From NCBI RefSeq assembly GCF_021391395.1, contig NZ_CP090059.1:1845001-1909000 (forward strand): 64,000 bases of DNA, given 5' to 3'. Position numbers and translations under genes: made by a program. The notes below the pieces were generated by a model. That model did not search any database. It had not been told where the DNA came from and worked only from the letters and a program-made list of their open reading frames with translations. Positions 10,225-20,040 of the stretch are shown here, in pieces. Origin of the DNA: Sphingomonas cannabina (GTDB lineage: Bacteria; Pseudomonadota; Alphaproteobacteria; Sphingomonadales; Sphingomonadaceae). The number at the start of each line of letters is the position of its first letter. Positions within the stretch are counted from its first letter, which is position 1.

Positions 10225-11216
10225 GCGTAGGCGATCCAGGCGTCGAGGAGCTTTTCGGCCGCTTGGGTGTCGATCGCGGCGGCGGCCGTGGCCGCGCCCT
10301 CCTTGAGGTCGGCGGCCTGATCCGCGATCACAAGGGCAGCGGCGGCATTGAGCACCACCGCGTCGCGATAGGCGCTCGGCTCGCCCTTGAGCAGGCGGCG
10401 CAGCGCCAGCGCATTGTATTCCGGATCGCCGCCGCGGATCTCGCTGAGCGGCGAGCGAGCGAGACCGGCGTCCTCGGGGACGATGCGGTCGGGGAGGGCG
10501 GGGCAGCCGACGCGGAGCACGATGCTGGGGCCGGCGCCGGAGAGCTCGTCGAGCCCTTCCTCGCCGGACACCACCGCTGCGCTGATCGTACCGAGGCTGG
10601 CGAGCGCCTCGGCATAGACCGGCGCATAGTCCGGCCGCGCGATGCCGAGCAGCTGGCGCGTGACGTGCGCCGGATTGGCGAGCGGGCCCATCAGGTTGAA
10701 GATGGTGCGCCGGCCGATGCGCTGGCGGATCGGCTGGATGCGGCGCATCGCAGGATGGTGGTTGGCGGCGAACAGGAAGCAGATGCCGAGATCGCGCAGC
10801 GTCGCCTCGGCTATGGCGCCGGCGCGCTCCATGTCGAGGCCGAGCGCTTCCAGCGTGTCGGCGGCGCCGGCCTTGGATGAGGCGGCGCGATTACCGTGCT
10901 TTGCGACCGGCACGCCGCACGCCGCCACCACCAGGCTGACCGCGGTCGAGACGTTGAGCGTGTGATGGCCGTCGCCGCCGGTGCCGCACACGTCGATCGC
11001 GCCTTCGGGGGCGTCGATGGGGATCAGCCGCTCGCGCAGCGCCCGCGCGGCCTCGGCGATCTCGATCGAGGTCTCGCCGCGCTCCGTGAGGCCGATCAGG
11101 AAGGCGGCGATCGCCTCCTCGCTGGTGCGGCCGTCGAGGATATCGGCGAAGGCCTGCGCGGCCGACTCGTGGCTGAGCGGCGTCATGGGGTCGGGCAGGC
11201 GGGCGAAGGTGGTCAC
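10221..11216 (-). CDS. trpD: Anthranilate phosphoribosyltransferase
   Basis: 331-residue TrpD, which transfers phosphoribose from PRPP to anthranilate. PRPP-site motifs [15 protein letters not shown] and [20 protein letters not shown] are intact, followed by [14 protein letters not shown] and [14 protein letters not shown]. The ATG at 11216 overlaps the trpG stop by 4 nt and is preferred; an internal ATG (11186) would match shorter homologues. Middle of trpGDC-moaC. Confidence 0.97.
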   Translation of the reverse strand: MTTFARLPDPMTPLSHESAAQAFADILDGRTSEEAIAAFLIGLTERGETSIEIAEAARALRERLIPIDAPEGAIDVCGTGGDGHHTLNVSTAVSLVVAACGVPVAKHGNRAASSKAGAADTLEALGLDMERAGAIAEATLRDLGICFLFAANHHPAMRRIQPIRQRIGRRTIFNLMGPLANPAHVTRQLLGIARPDYAPVYAEALASLGTISAAVVSGEEGLDELSGAGPSIVLRVGCPALPDRIVPEDAGLARSPLSEIRGGDPEYNALALRRLLKGEPSAYRDAVVLNAAAALVIADQAADLKEGAATAAAAIDTQAAEKLLDAWIAYA

Positions 11217-11797
11217 GCCGCCGCCCTGCGATTGTCGCCGGTCATCGCGACGAAATTGGCGAGCAGGGCGTGACCGTGCTCGGTGGCGATGCTCTCCGGG
11301 TGGAACTGGACGCCGTGGATCGGCAGGTCGCGGTGACGCAGGCCCATCACGCTCGCGTCGTCGGCGGTGGCGTTGACGATCAGCGTCTCCGGCATCTCCT
11401 CGACGATCAGTGAGTGATAGCGCGTCGCGGTGAACGGCGACGGAATCCCCGCGAACACGCCGGTCCCGTCATGGCGCACCGGCGAGGTCTTGCCGTGCAT
11501 CAGCCCGCCGCGCACCACCTTGCCGCCGAAATGCTGGCCGATCGCCTGGTGCCCCAGGCACACGCCGAGCAGCGGCCTGCGCGCTTCGGCGCAGGCTGCG
11601 ACGACGTCGAGGCAGATGCCCGCCTCATTGGGCGTGCACGGCCCCGGCGAGAGCAGGATGCCGCTCGCACCGGTCGCGAGCGCATCCGCCGCGCTCAGCG
11701 CATCGTTGCGGACGACCTCCACCTCGACCCCCAGCTCCATCAGATAATGGACCAGGTTCCAGGTGAAGCTGTCGTAATTGTCGACGACCAGGATCAT
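11213..11797 (-). CDS. trpG: Anthranilate synthase glutamine amidotransferase subunit
   Basis: 194-residue class I glutamine amidotransferase that feeds ammonia to Trp[20 protein letters not shown] is the TrpG/PabA N-terminus. The nucleophile Cys is in [17 protein letters not shown], and the His/Glu of the triad are in [15 protein letters not shown]. It heads trpGDC-moaC. TrpE is not next to it but at 12446-13933, with an opposite-strand gene in between. TrpG may also serve folate synthesis, as in other bacteria with one such subunit. Confidence 0.96.
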   Translation of the reverse strand: MILVVDNYDSFTWNLVHYLMELGVEVEVVRNDALSAADALATGASGILLSPGPCTPNEAGICLDVVAACAEARRPLLGVCLGHQAIGQHFGGKVVRGGLMHGKTSPVRHDGTGVFAGIPSPFTATRYHSLIVEEMPETLIVNATADDASVMGLRHRDLPIHGVQFHPESIATEHGHALLANFVAMTGDNRRAAA

Positions 11798-11876
11798 GAT
11801 TTCGCCATAGCCGCCGTTCAGGAGAGCGCAACAAGCGCTGTGCTTGGGGCGTTGAAAGCCTGAGGAGTCTCCCCGA

Positions 11877-12329
11877 ATGATCGTTCCGCTGATCGCCGCG
11901 CTGCTCGCTGCCGCTCCGGCGCTGCCCCAGGACCAGGCGCAGGCCCCGGCCCCGGCTCAGACGCAGGCCCAGAATCAGCCCGAGACCGACTCGCAAGGCG
12001 GCGAGGTGAAGCGCGTGCGCAGCGTGACGCTCACCGCGGGCCAGACGTGCCCGCGCTCGACCGCGGAGGAGATCGTGGTCTGCTCGACCCTCGACGAGCC
12101 CTATCGCATCCCCAAGCAGCTCCGCGACCGGCCCAAGCAGACCGCACCGAGCACCTCCTGGGCGGTCAAGGCCGACCGCGCGATGGAGGACGGCCGCAAG
12201 GTGCTGCCGAACAGCTGCTCGACGATCGGCACCAACGGCCAGACCGGCTGCACGATGAAGATGCTGCAGGCCTGGGCGGCCGAACAGGCGGCGAAGAAGA
12301 ACGGTCAGCAGATCGACCCGGAGGATTGA
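11877..12329 (+). CDS. Hypothetical exported protein
   Basis: 150 residues, no named family recognised. The N-terminus [20 protein letters not shown] looks like a short signal peptide, followed by a Q/A/P-rich spacer (about residues 17-42). The remaining ~100 residues carry four Cys (GQTCPRS, IVVCSTL, PNSCST, TGCTMK) that could form two disulfides in the periplasm. It sits on the plus strand between trpG and trpE, which point the other way, and is followed by an inverted repeat. Codon use is typical of the window. Confidence 0.72.
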   Translation: MIVPLIAALLAAAPALPQDQAQAPAPAQTQAQNQPETDSQGGEVKRVRSVTLTAGQTCPRSTAEEIVVCSTLDEPYRIPKQLRDRPKQTAPSTSWAVKADRAMEDGRKVLPNSCSTIGTNGQTGCTMKMLQAWAAEQAAKKNGQQIDPED

Positions 12330-12346
12330 CCGCTAACGCAATGCCA

Positions 12347-12422
12347 GTGCTCCTGCGAAAGCAGGAGCTTAGGCCGCAAGCGAGTCGCCTGTGATCCAGG
12401 GCTCCTGCTTTCGCAGGAGCAC
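12347..12422. repeat. Perfect 22-bp inverted repeat
   Basis: gtgctcctgcgaaagcagga.. (12347-12368) and its exact mirror (12401-12422). Each arm also holds an internal hairpin (gctcctgcgaaagcaggagc). It lies between the convergent 11877 gene and trpE and is a likely bidirectional terminator or mobile non-coding repeat. Confidence 0.8.
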
Positions 12423-12445
12423 GATTCATTTCATCCGGACGGGAC

Positions 12446-13933
12446 CTACTGCCCGAACCCCGCTTCGCCCGCCCGCGCCACTGCCTCGCGCGCGGCGGCG
12501 ATGAGGGCGCCGGCCTTGGCCTCACATTCGCGCTGCTCGTAAGCCGGGTCGCTGTCGGCGACGATGCCGGCGCCGGCCTGGACGTGCATCATGCCATCCT
12601 TCACCACCGCGGTCCGCAGCACGATGCAGCTGTCCATGCTGCCGTCCGGCGAGAAATAGCCGACGCCGCCGGCATAGGCGCCCCGCGTCTCGGGCTCGAG
12701 CTCAGCGATGATCTCGCAAGCGCGCACCTTGGGTGCGCCGCTGACCGTGCCGGCGGGAAAGCCCGCGAACAGCGCGTCCAGCGCGTCACGGTCGGACCGC
12801 AGCCCGCCGATCACGTTCGAGACGATGTGCATGACATGGCTGTAGAATTCGATGCCGTAGCTCTCGGTCACCTTGACCGACCCCGCCGTGGCGACGCGGC
12901 CCACGTCGTTGCGGCCGAGGTCGAGCAGCATGAGGTGCTCGGCCCGTTCCTTGGGATCGGCGAGCAGGCTCTCGCGGTTCGCCTCGTCCTCCGCCGCAGT
13001 GCGGCCGCGCGGGCGAGTTCCCGCGATCGGGCGGATCGTCACCTCGCCGTCGCGCACGCGCACCAAGATCTCGGGGCTCGAGCCGATCAGCGCGAAGCCG
13101 GGCAGGTCGAGATGATAGAGGAAGGGCGACGGGTTCACCCGCCTCAGCGATCGGTAGAGCTCGAACGGCGGCAACGCGAACGGCGCGGAGAAGCGCTGGG
13201 CGAGCACCACCTGAAAGATATCGCCGGCGACGATATAGTCCTTCGCCCGCAGCACCATCTCGCGATAGCGCCCCTCCGGCAGCACCGGCATCGGCTCCAC
13301 CGCCGCGTGGTCGGCGCGCACCGGCGGGGGCAGCTGTGCCGCGGCAAGCCGCGCGGCCGTGGCATCCAGGCGCTCCACCGCGGCCTCGACCGATCCGCCC
13401 GGCCATACCGGCGCGACCAGGAACAGCGCATCGGCGAGCCGGTCGAACACCAGCAGCACCGTCGGCCGCACGAAGATCATGTCGGGCAGGTCGAGCGGGC
13501 TCGTCGGCGCGCGCGGCAGGCGCTCGACGAGACCGACGGTCTCGTAGCCGAAATAGCCGACCAGACAGGCGAGCGCGCGCGGCAGCTCCGGCGGCACCTC
13601 CATCCGGCACTCGGCGACCAGCTTGCGCAGCGCCGCCAGCGCCGGCTCCGCGGCCGGCACGAAAGCATCGCGATCGGTGAGCCAGCTCGGGTTGACCTCG
13701 GCAGCATCGCCCCGCGCGCGGAACACCAGGTCCGGCGCCAGCCCGATCAGGCTGTGCCGCCCGCGCACCGATCCCCCCTCGACCGACTCGAGCAGGAAGT
13801 CGCCGCGCCCCGGCTCGATCAGCTTGAGCGCCGCCGCGACCGGCGTCTCGGTATCGGCGACCTGCCGGCGCCACACCAGTGCGGGCCGCCCCGCGGCGAG
13901 CGCCGCGCGCGCTTCGGCAACGCCCTCGATCAC
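12446..13933 (-). CDS. trpE: Anthranilate synthase component I
   Basis: 495-residue chorismate-binding enzyme that makes anthranilate with TrpG. The C-terminal catalytic domain has IRPIAGTRPRGRT, LLDLGRNDVGRVA, FPAGTVSGAPKVRACEII and AGAGIVADSDPAYEQRECEA. Assignment as TrpE rather than PabB rests on full length and the nearby trpGDC. The start is GTG at 13933, one nt after the stop of the PpiD-like gene, so the two are cotranscribed and separated from trpGDC by a plus-strand gene. No leader peptide is seen in front of it. Confidence 0.94.
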   Translation of the reverse strand: MIEGVAEARAALAAGRPALVWRRQVADTETPVAAALKLIEPGRGDFLLESVEGGSVRGRHSLIGLAPDLVFRARGDAAEVNPSWLTDRDAFVPAAEPALAALRKLVAECRMEVPPELPRALACLVGYFGYETVGLVERLPRAPTSPLDLPDMIFVRPTVLLVFDRLADALFLVAPVWPGGSVEAAVERLDATAARLAAAQLPPPVRADHAAVEPMPVLPEGRYREMVLRAKDYIVAGDIFQVVLAQRFSAPFALPPFELYRSLRRVNPSPFLYHLDLPGFALIGSSPEILVRVRDGEVTIRPIAGTRPRGRTAAEDEANRESLLADPKERAEHLMLLDLGRNDVGRVATAGSVKVTESYGIEFYSHVMHIVSNVIGGLRSDRDALDALFAGFPAGTVSGAPKVRACEIIAELEPETRGAYAGGVGYFSPDGSMDSCIVLRTAVVKDGMMHVQAGAGIVADSDPAYEQRECEAKAGALIAAAREAVARAGEAGFGQ

Positions 13934-13934
13934 C

Positions 13935-15887
13935 TTATTGCGCGCCCGCCCCGCCGACGAGCTCGCCGCGCACCTTGGCGATCGCGCCGTCGTTGCGCTT
14001 GACCCCGACCTTCGCGCGCACGGCGGCGGTAAACTGCTCCGCCAGCTCGCGGCCGGAGACGCTGCCGAGCCCGGCGCGGGTCTGGTCGATCACCGCCTTG
14101 TTGCCCTTGGCGTTCCCCTCGTGGATCTGGTCGAGATAGACCACGAACCAGCCCTCGCGGTTGGGTGCCTCGACCATCTTCGCGGTCTTGGCGCGCATCG
14201 AGAACAGCAGCGCGACCGGCGGCGGCAGCTGCGCGCGCTGCGCGGCGAGCTGGGCGCGCGAAATGTCGAGCGGCCGTGGCGCCGGCACCTTCAGCTTGGT
14301 CTCGGCCAGCGCCTGCGCGAGCGGCGAGCCCTTGCCCGCCTTGGCGACCACCTGCACCGCCTGCTCGCGCGCGGTCTTGAGCGCGCGATCGATGGCGAAG
14401 TCGCGCAGCACCTGCGGCTTGATCTGCGCCAGCGGGCGCGGTGCGGCCGGGGCCACCTGACCCACGCCCACCACCGCGAAGCTGCCGTCGGCGTCGATCT
14501 GCACGAGCTGCGGCGCGTCGCCCGGCTCGGCGGTGAAGGCCGCGCCGACGATCCGCGCGATCAGCGGATCGGGATTGGTGCCGGGCGCCGCATCGGGATC
14601 GACGCCGGTGGCGAGCAGCGGCTTGGTCGCCTCGCCCTTCAGCTTGGCGTCGGCCATGATCTCGTCGAAGGTCGCGCTCTCGCCGATCGCATCGTCGATG
14701 CTGTCGTGGACCTTGGCGAGCGCTTCGGCTGTCTTGGTCTTGGTAAGCTCGGCGGTAAGCTCCGGACGCGCCTGCTCGAGCGACTTGGCAGGCACCGCCT
14801 CGACATTATCCACCTTGGCGACGTGCCAGCCGAGCGGCGAGCGCACCGGCCCGATCACCGTGCCCTTGGCCGCGGCGAAGGCGGCATCGGCCACCGCCGG
14901 TGCGGTCTGGCGGGCGAGCGCGGCCTTGTCGAGACCGGTGAACTTGCTGGGCTCAAGGCCCGCGGCGCGGGCGGCGGCGTCGATCGAAGTGCCCGCCTTG
15001 ACCTTGGCCGCGATCGCGTTGGCGCCGGCCTGGTCGAGCACCACCACCTGGGTGATGCTGCGCTTCTCCGACGCGGCGAAGCGGGCGGCCTGGCTCTTGT
15101 AGGCGGCGGCGATCTCCGCCTCGGTCGGCTTGGCATTGGCGGCGACGTCGGCCGCGCGTACGATCGCGTAGCGCGCGACCCGGCGCTCGCCGAGCGTGTA
15201 GCGGCCGCGGTTGCGGGTGTAATAGGTCTGGAGCTCGGCATCGGGCGGCGGCGCGCCGAAATCGATCGCCGAGACCGGGATGAAGCCGATCGTCCCCTGC
15301 CGCCGCTCGAGCAGCAGCGAAGCATAGGGCAGCGCGAGCTGCTCGGGGATCTGCGAAGCGCCCATCGTCGGCGCGAGCAGCTGGCGGGCCAGCGCCTCGC
15401 GGACGATGTCCTCGCGGATCTGCTGGTCGGTGAGGCGCTGCTGGCGCAGGATGTTGTCATAGGCCTGCTGGCTGAACTTGCCGTCGGGACCCTGGAAGGC
15501 CGGGATGCTGGCGATCTCGCCGTCGACCGCCTTCTTGCTCATCCCAAGGCCGATCGAGCGGGCGAATTCCTGCAGCGCCAGGCCGTCGATCATGCGTCCG
15601 AGCACCGCGTCAAACCCGCCGCCGTTGACGAACGTCGCCATGTCGAGCGTCGGCTGCTGCTGACGATAGCCGTCGAGCGCGACGTTGACGCGCGAGCGCA
15701 GCTCCGCCTCGCCGATCTTGACCTTGCCGACCTCGGCCACGCCGCCGCCGAGCAGCGAGCTCTGATTGTTGCCGCGCAGCCCGGTGATGTCGCCCGCCGC
15801 AAAGGCGAGCGCGATGATCGCCAGCACACCCAGCGTGATGATCACGCCGAAGCGCGAATAGATGATGCGGCGGAAGAAGGTGAGCAT
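13935..15887 (-). CDS. PpiD-like periplasmic peptidyl-prolyl isomerase
   Basis: 650-residue membrane-anchored folding factor. One N-terminal membrane helix (FGVIITLGVLAIIALAFAAG, about residues 14-33) is followed by a SurA-N-like chaperone region and a parvulin rotamase domain near the centre (SPLGWHVAKVDNVEAVPA). A second PPIase-like half closes the protein. The start at 15887 (MLTFFRRIIYSRFG) has aagg 6 nt upstream; a TTG 15 nt further up is less likely. Expected to assist outer-membrane protein folding at the inner-membrane surface. Divergent from tpiA and 1 nt from trpE. Confidence 0.9.
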   Translation of the reverse strand: MLTFFRRIIYSRFGVIITLGVLAIIALAFAAGDITGLRGNNQSSLLGGGVAEVGKVKIGEAELRSRVNVALDGYRQQQPTLDMATFVNGGGFDAVLGRMIDGLALQEFARSIGLGMSKKAVDGEIASIPAFQGPDGKFSQQAYDNILRQQRLTDQQIREDIVREALARQLLAPTMGASQIPEQLALPYASLLLERRQGTIGFIPVSAIDFGAPPPDAELQTYYTRNRGRYTLGERRVARYAIVRAADVAANAKPTEAEIAAAYKSQAARFAASEKRSITQVVVLDQAGANAIAAKVKAGTSIDAAARAAGLEPSKFTGLDKAALARQTAPAVADAAFAAAKGTVIGPVRSPLGWHVAKVDNVEAVPAKSLEQARPELTAELTKTKTAEALAKVHDSIDDAIGESATFDEIMADAKLKGEATKPLLATGVDPDAAPGTNPDPLIARIVGAAFTAEPGDAPQLVQIDADGSFAVVGVGQVAPAAPRPLAQIKPQVLRDFAIDRALKTAREQAVQVVAKAGKGSPLAQALAETKLKVPAPRPLDISRAQLAAQRAQLPPPVALLFSMRAKTAKMVEAPNREGWFVVYLDQIHEGNAKGNKAVIDQTRAGLGSVSGRELAEQFTAAVRAKVGVKRNDGAIAKVRGELVGGAGAQ

Positions 15888-16002
15888 GGCGGCCTTGCGC
15901 AATGATGGGAACGCGACGCTTTACGGGCGTGGGCGGGCGCCATCAAGCTTGTCTGCGCGCGCCGCGGCGCTATCGGAGATGGCACAAGGCGAGGGAGGAC
16001 AT

Positions 16003-16752
16003 ATGACGCGGCGCAAGCTGGTGGCGGGGAACTGGAAGATGCACGGCGACCGCGCGAGCCTCGCCGAGCTCGACACGATCGCCGCGGCGGCGAAGGCGGC
16101 GCCGGCGGTGGACGTGGCGGTGGCGGTGCCGGCGACGCTGATCCACTTCGCCGCGGAGCGCCAGCCCGGCCTCGCCATCGGCGCGCAGGACGTCCACGCC
16201 AATGACAGAGGCGCGCACACCGGCAACATCTCGGCCGCGATGGTGAGGGAAGCCGGCGGCATCTTCACGATCGTCGGCCATTCGGAACGACGCGCCGACC
16301 ATGCCGAGACCAGCCACGACGCCTGGGCCAAGGCCGCGGCGGCGTATCGCCAGGGCCTCCGCGTGATCCTGTGCTGCGGCGAGACCGAGGCGGAGCGCGA
16401 CGCCGGCCGCGCCGAGCGCGTGGTGCAGGCGCAGATCGAGAAGTCGCTGCCCGAGAACGCCGACGGCGACTGGCTGACGCTCGCCTATGAGCCGCGCTGG
16501 GCGATCGGCACCGGCCGCACGCCGACGCTGGACGAGATCGCCGCCATCCACGCGATCGCGCGCGCCAAGATGCGGATGATGGTCGGCGACGCGGCGGACC
16601 GCATCCGCATCCTCTACGGCGGCTCGGTGATCGGCGACAATGCCGAGGCGATCATGCGCACCAGCGACGTCGACGGCGCGCTGGTCGGCGGCGCCAGCCT
16701 GACCGCCGCCAAGTTCGTGCCGATCATCGAGGCGGCGGCGCGGATCGGATAG
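16003..16752 (+). CDS. tpiA: Triosephosphate isomerase
   Basis: 249-residue TIM that interconverts DHAP and glyceraldehyde 3-phosphate. Active-site residues are visible: N10 and K12 in VAGNWKM, H93 in VGHSERR and E163 in YEPRWAIGTG; phosphate loop in ILYGGSV. The start at 16003 has gggagga 4 nt upstream; the frame is open 47 codons further up but without homology. Divergent from the PpiD-like gene. Confidence 0.98.
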   Translation: MTRRKLVAGNWKMHGDRASLAELDTIAAAAKAAPAVDVAVAVPATLIHFAAERQPGLAIGAQDVHANDRGAHTGNISAAMVREAGGIFTIVGHSERRADHAETSHDAWAKAAAAYRQGLRVILCCGETEAERDAGRAERVVQAQIEKSLPENADGDWLTLAYEPRWAIGTGRTPTLDEIAAIHAIARAKMRMMVGDAADRIRILYGGSVIGDNAEAIMRTSDVDGALVGGASLTAAKFVPIIEAAARIG

Positions 16753-16770
16753 TGCGGTGCGACCCTATTC

Positions 16771-16909
16771 AATCCTCCCCCGCCAGGGGGAGGTGGCACG
16801 CGAAGCGTGACGGAGGGGGAGGAAGCAAGCCGATAGTGAGTCGTCGTCCTCCCCCTCCGTCAGCCCCCGCTTTCGCGCGGACTGACACCTCCCCTGGCGG
16901 GGGAGGATT
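16771..16909. repeat. Long intergenic inverted repeat
   Basis: Outer arms aatcctcccccgccaggggg.. (16771-16795) and its mirror (16886-16909), with inner arms cggagggggagga / tcctccccctccg. About 140 nt in total after tpiA. Same architecture as 1494-1629 (ccctcccc-type arms, nested hairpins). The 209 nt between tpiA and the next gene hold only this element. Confidence 0.78.
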
Positions 16910-16961
16910 TGAACGTTGATCGGCCTTAGGCGACTGGACGTTAGATTTTACAGGAGTTTAC

Positions 16962-17213
16962 TTGCCAGATCGGCTGGTTCCACGCTCTGACGCGTCGAAC
17001 GAGCCGAGTCTGCGCCACATGCTTCCCGAAATCCTGTTCCTGCATGAGCAGGCCCTCAAATGCCTCCGTCTGGCCAGGGCGGCCGGCGATGAGAAGACGC
17101 GGCAAGGGCTCGAGGAGCTGGCGGTGGAGTTCTCCGAACGCGCCGCGGCACTGGAGCGCGGCGAGACGCCGCAGCCGCTGAACCCGCCCGTCCGGCGCCG
17201 CGCCCGCGGCTGA
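16962..17213 (+). CDS. Small hypothetical protein
   Basis: 83 residues with a TTG start, or 64 residues from the ATG at 17019. Not recognised. It is helical and charged: LPEILFLHEQALKCLRLARA, then GLEELAVEFSERAAALERGE, and a basic tail PPVRRRARG. The LARAAGDEKTRQGLEELA pattern recalls small alphaproteobacterial helical proteins of unknown role. Convergent with the DUF454 gene 9 nt away. The start codon is uncertain because no good ribosome site is seen for either. Confidence 0.55.
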   Translation: MPDRLVPRSDASNEPSLRHMLPEILFLHEQALKCLRLARAAGDEKTRQGLEELAVEFSERAAALERGETPQPLNPPVRRRARG

Positions 17214-17222
17214 CGCTGTCCT

Positions 17223-17630
17223 TCATTCCACCGGCCTGGGCGCGGGCCGGCTGAGGATGAATGCGGCGCAGGCGGCCATCACTCCGGCGACGACCAAGTC
17301 GACCGTCAGGCTCGGTCGCGCGCCCCACCAGAACAGCGCATAGCCGAGCGCGATCCCGCCGCACGCCATCGCCTTCGCGCGCGGACCGATCGCCCCGTCC
17401 TCGCGCCAGGCCCGGAGGGTCGGGCCGAAGCGGGGATGCGTGAGCAGCCACCGCTCCAGCCGCGGCGAAGAGCGGGCGAAGCAGCCGGCCGCCAGGATCA
17501 GGAAGATCGTCGTCGGCATCAGCGGCAGCAGCGCGCCGATGAAGCCGAGCGCCGTGAACAGCCAGCCCAGCGCGAGCCACATGGGACGTGAGACGCCGGA
17601 ACGCGGAGGCTCCCGTTCAGGCGACTGCAT
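17223..17630 (-). CDS. DUF454 (YbaN-like) inner-membrane protein
   Basis: 135-residue membrane protein of the YbaN/DUF454 family. First hairpin of helices LALGWLFTALGFIGALLPLM and PTTIFLILAAGCFA, then the diagnostic block ARSSPRLERWLLTHPRFGP and LRAWREDGAI, then two more helices (GGIALGYALFWWGA, VVAGVMAACAAFILS). Function unknown. It stands alone between convergent and same-strand neighbours. Confidence 0.88.
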   Translation of the reverse strand: MQSPEREPPRSGVSRPMWLALGWLFTALGFIGALLPLMPTTIFLILAAGCFARSSPRLERWLLTHPRFGPTLRAWREDGAIGPRAKAMACGGIALGYALFWWGARPSLTVDLVVAGVMAACAAFILSRPAPRPVE

Positions 17631-17685
17631 CGCGTCCGGTCCACTCGTTCACGCGATTGTCTCCCTCGGCACTGACTTGAACCTA

Positions 17686-18627
17686 TCAGCGGAACGTCAA
17701 GGCGGGGAGGGGGCTCGGCCGCCGTTCCGCCCCCGCGCACATGACCATCGCGCGGTCGATCATCCACAGCAGCCGGTCGCGGGCCTTGGCCAGCTCGGCG
17801 GGATCGAGTCCGCGGTCCTGCGTCTCGAAATTGAGATAGTCGAGGCGGTGAAGCACGGCATAGTTGGACAGCGATCCGTCGCTGTTGACGACCCGCTCGT
17901 GCACCACGTTGAAGTCGGCGGCGAGCATCGCGTCGTTGCAGAAGGCGTCGCTTTCCGTCTGGGTGGCGAGATAGGTGGCGAAGGCGACCGTATCGTCATC
18001 GTCGAACGGATAGGCGCGGCCTTGCGATGGGCTCGGGCGGAGCGTCGCGTCGCAGTAGCGGATCGAGATGATGCCGCTGCCGGACGTGTCGCCCTCGGGC
18101 GGGCAGGTCGAGTCGGTGGGGTCGTAACCCCGGGCGTTGGTGTGGAGCGCGATAATCGGCCAAGCGCCCTTCGCGACCGCTGCCAGCACCTGCGAGGGAT
18201 AGCGCGGCAGGCCGTCGTGGAAGTTGCGGTTGGGATCGATCGGCTGCCCGATCGTGACCGCGCGGTTGAGCCGCTGTCCGTCGCGCTGCCCGGCGATGCC
18301 CGAATCGACCGCGATCAGCGTACCGCCATATCTGCGGACCGCGGCCAGCGCCGCCTCGAACCCCGCGTTCTCGTTGTCGTGCGGCACGAACCACAGCGGC
18401 CCCTGCGGCCGCGCTGGATCGGCGATCCGCCATAACCGCCAGCTCGCGCGTTCTTCGGTGAAGGTGATGCGGCTCGCCTCGAGCCCGCGCCATTCGGCCG
18501 GGTCGCGGTGGCGAGCAAAGTCGTCGTCCTCGACGATGAGCGGATCGACACGGGCGACGGCGATGTCGGAGGGACCGGCGCCGACCAGGGACAAGGTCGC
18601 CAGCGCGATCAGCGACCTCATGCCCAT
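17686..18627 (-). CDS. Secreted protein, possible M14-like zinc carboxypeptidase fold
   Basis: 313 residues with a probable signal peptide (MRSLIALATLSLVGAG). No family is obvious at a glance. Candidate zinc-peptidase residues occur in the M14 order: H83-D-N-E86 in WFVPHDNEN (HxxE), N133-R134 in IDPNRNF (the substrate-carboxylate Asn-Arg pair), H162 in IALHTN (third zinc ligand) and E268 in YLNFETQ (general base). Spacing after the first ligand pair is shorter than in carboxypeptidase A. The motif order is seen; the fold and activity are inferred. It could act on periplasmic peptides or cell-wall fragments. No operon partner; RimO is 45 nt away on the same strand. Confidence 0.7.
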   Translation of the reverse strand: MGMRSLIALATLSLVGAGPSDIAVARVDPLIVEDDDFARHRDPAEWRGLEASRITFTEERASWRLWRIADPARPQGPLWFVPHDNENAGFEAALAAVRRYGGTLIAVDSGIAGQRDGQRLNRAVTIGQPIDPNRNFHDGLPRYPSQVLAAVAKGAWPIIALHTNARGYDPTDSTCPPEGDTSGSGIISIRYCDATLRPSPSQGRAYPFDDDDTVAFATYLATQTESDAFCNDAMLAADFNVVHERVVNSDGSLSNYAVLHRLDYLNFETQDRGLDPAELAKARDRLLWMIDRAMVMCAGAERRPSPLPALTFR

Positions 18628-18672
18628 GCTACCCCCGTTCGCGTGAGCCCCCTTCGGGCAACGGATAGGAGC

Positions 18673-20004
18673 TTAGGCGGTTACCGGCACCCCATAAAGA
18701 TCATGCTCGTCGGCGTCCTCGATCGTCACGCGGACGATGTCGCCCGCGGCGAGGTGGCCGGCATCGCGCAGGAACACCTGACCGTCGATCTCGGGTGCGT
18801 CCGCCTTGGAGCGGCCGGTGGCGCCGTCCTCGCCCACCTCGTCGATGATCACGTCGAGCGTGCGGCCGACCTTTGCCTGGAGCTTGGCGGCGGAGATCGC
18901 CGCGGTCTTCGCCATGATCCGGACGTAGCGCTCCTCCTTGACCTCCTCCGGCACCGGATCGGGCAGGGCATTGGCGCTGGCGCCCTCGACCGGCTCGAAG
19001 CGGAACGCGCCGACGCGGTCGAGCTGTGCCTCGTCGAGCCAGTCGAGCAGGAACTGGAAGTCCGCCTCGGTCTCGCCGGGAAAGCCCACCACGAAGGTCG
19101 AGCGGATCGCGATGTCCGGCGCGATCGTCCGCCAGTTGCGGATGCGCTCCAGCACCTTGGCGTTGTTGGCCGGGCGCTTCATCGCGCGCAGCACGTTCTC
19201 GCTCGCGTGCTGGAACGGGATGTCGAGATAGGGGAGCACCAGCCCCTCGGCCATCAGCGGGATGACGTGGTCGACGTGCGGATAGGGATAGACATAGTGG
19301 AGTCGCACCCAGGGCGCGATCCTGCCCAGCTCGCGGGCGAGATCGGTCATGTGCGCGCGCACCTCCTCGCCCTTCCACATGCGGGGCTGGTGGCGGATGT
19401 CGACGCCATAGGCCGAGGTGTCCTGGCTGATCACCAGCAACTCTTTGGTGCCGGCGGCGACCAGCTTCTCGGCCTCGCGCAGGATCGCGTCCGGACGACG
19501 GCTGACGAGATCGCCGCGCAGGCTCGGGATGATGCAGAAGGCGCAGCGGTGGTTGCAGCCCTCGGAGATCTTCAGATAGCTGTAGTGGCGCGGCGTGAGC
19601 TTGAGCCCCGCCTCCGGCACCAGGTCGAGATAGGGGGAGGGGACGGCGGGCGCCGCTTCGTGCACCGCCTCGACGACCTGCTCATATTCATGGGCGCCGG
19701 TGATCGCGAGCACGCCCGGGAAGCGCTCGCGGATGACCTCGGCCTCCTTGCCGAAGCAGCCGGTGACGATGACGCGGCCGTTCTCGGCGATCGCCTCGCC
19801 GATCGCCTCCAGGCTCTCCTCCTTGGCGCTGTCGAGGAAACCGCAGGTGTTGACCAGCACCACGTCGGCGCCGGCATAGTCCTGCGACATCGCATAGCCG
19901 TCAGCGCGCAGTTTGGTGAGGATGCGCTCGCTGTCGACCAGGTTCTTGGGACAGCCGAGCGACACCATGCCCACGCGGGGCGGTCGAGGGAGTTGGGTTG
20001 CCAT
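18673..20004 (-). CDS. rimO: Ribosomal protein uS12 methylthiotransferase RimO
   Basis: 443-residue radical-SAM methylthiotransferase that modifies Asp88 of ribosomal protein S12. The N-terminal cluster cysteines are C18 (VSLGCPKN), C54 (NTCGF) and C83 (TGCFG). The radical SAM triad is C150-x3-C154-x2-C157 in [14 protein letters not shown]. The C-terminal TRAM domain follows ([16 protein letters not shown]). RimO rather than MiaB is supported by the [14 protein letters not shown] start. Complete and single. Confidence 0.96.
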   Translation of the reverse strand: MATQLPRPPRVGMVSLGCPKNLVDSERILTKLRADGYAMSQDYAGADVVLVNTCGFLDSAKEESLEAIGEAIAENGRVIVTGCFGKEAEVIRERFPGVLAITGAHEYEQVVEAVHEAAPAVPSPYLDLVPEAGLKLTPRHYSYLKISEGCNHRCAFCIIPSLRGDLVSRRPDAILREAEKLVAAGTKELLVISQDTSAYGVDIRHQPRMWKGEEVRAHMTDLARELGRIAPWVRLHYVYPYPHVDHVIPLMAEGLVLPYLDIPFQHASENVLRAMKRPANNAKVLERIRNWRTIAPDIAIRSTFVVGFPGETEADFQFLLDWLDEAQLDRVGAFRFEPVEGASANALPDPVPEEVKEERYVRIMAKTAAISAAKLQAKVGRTLDVIIDEVGEDGATGRSKADAPEIDGQVFLRDAGHLAAGDIVRVTIEDADEHDLYGVPVTA

Positions 20005-20040
20005 GAGTGGGCGCGCACATAGTGAATTATGCGCAAAAAG

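Noticed and set aside
13623..15905. 760-residue plus-strand frame across trpE and the PpiD-like gene
   Set aside because: Shadow of two real minus-strand genes; composition is Arg/Gly/His-rich and no domain is visible.
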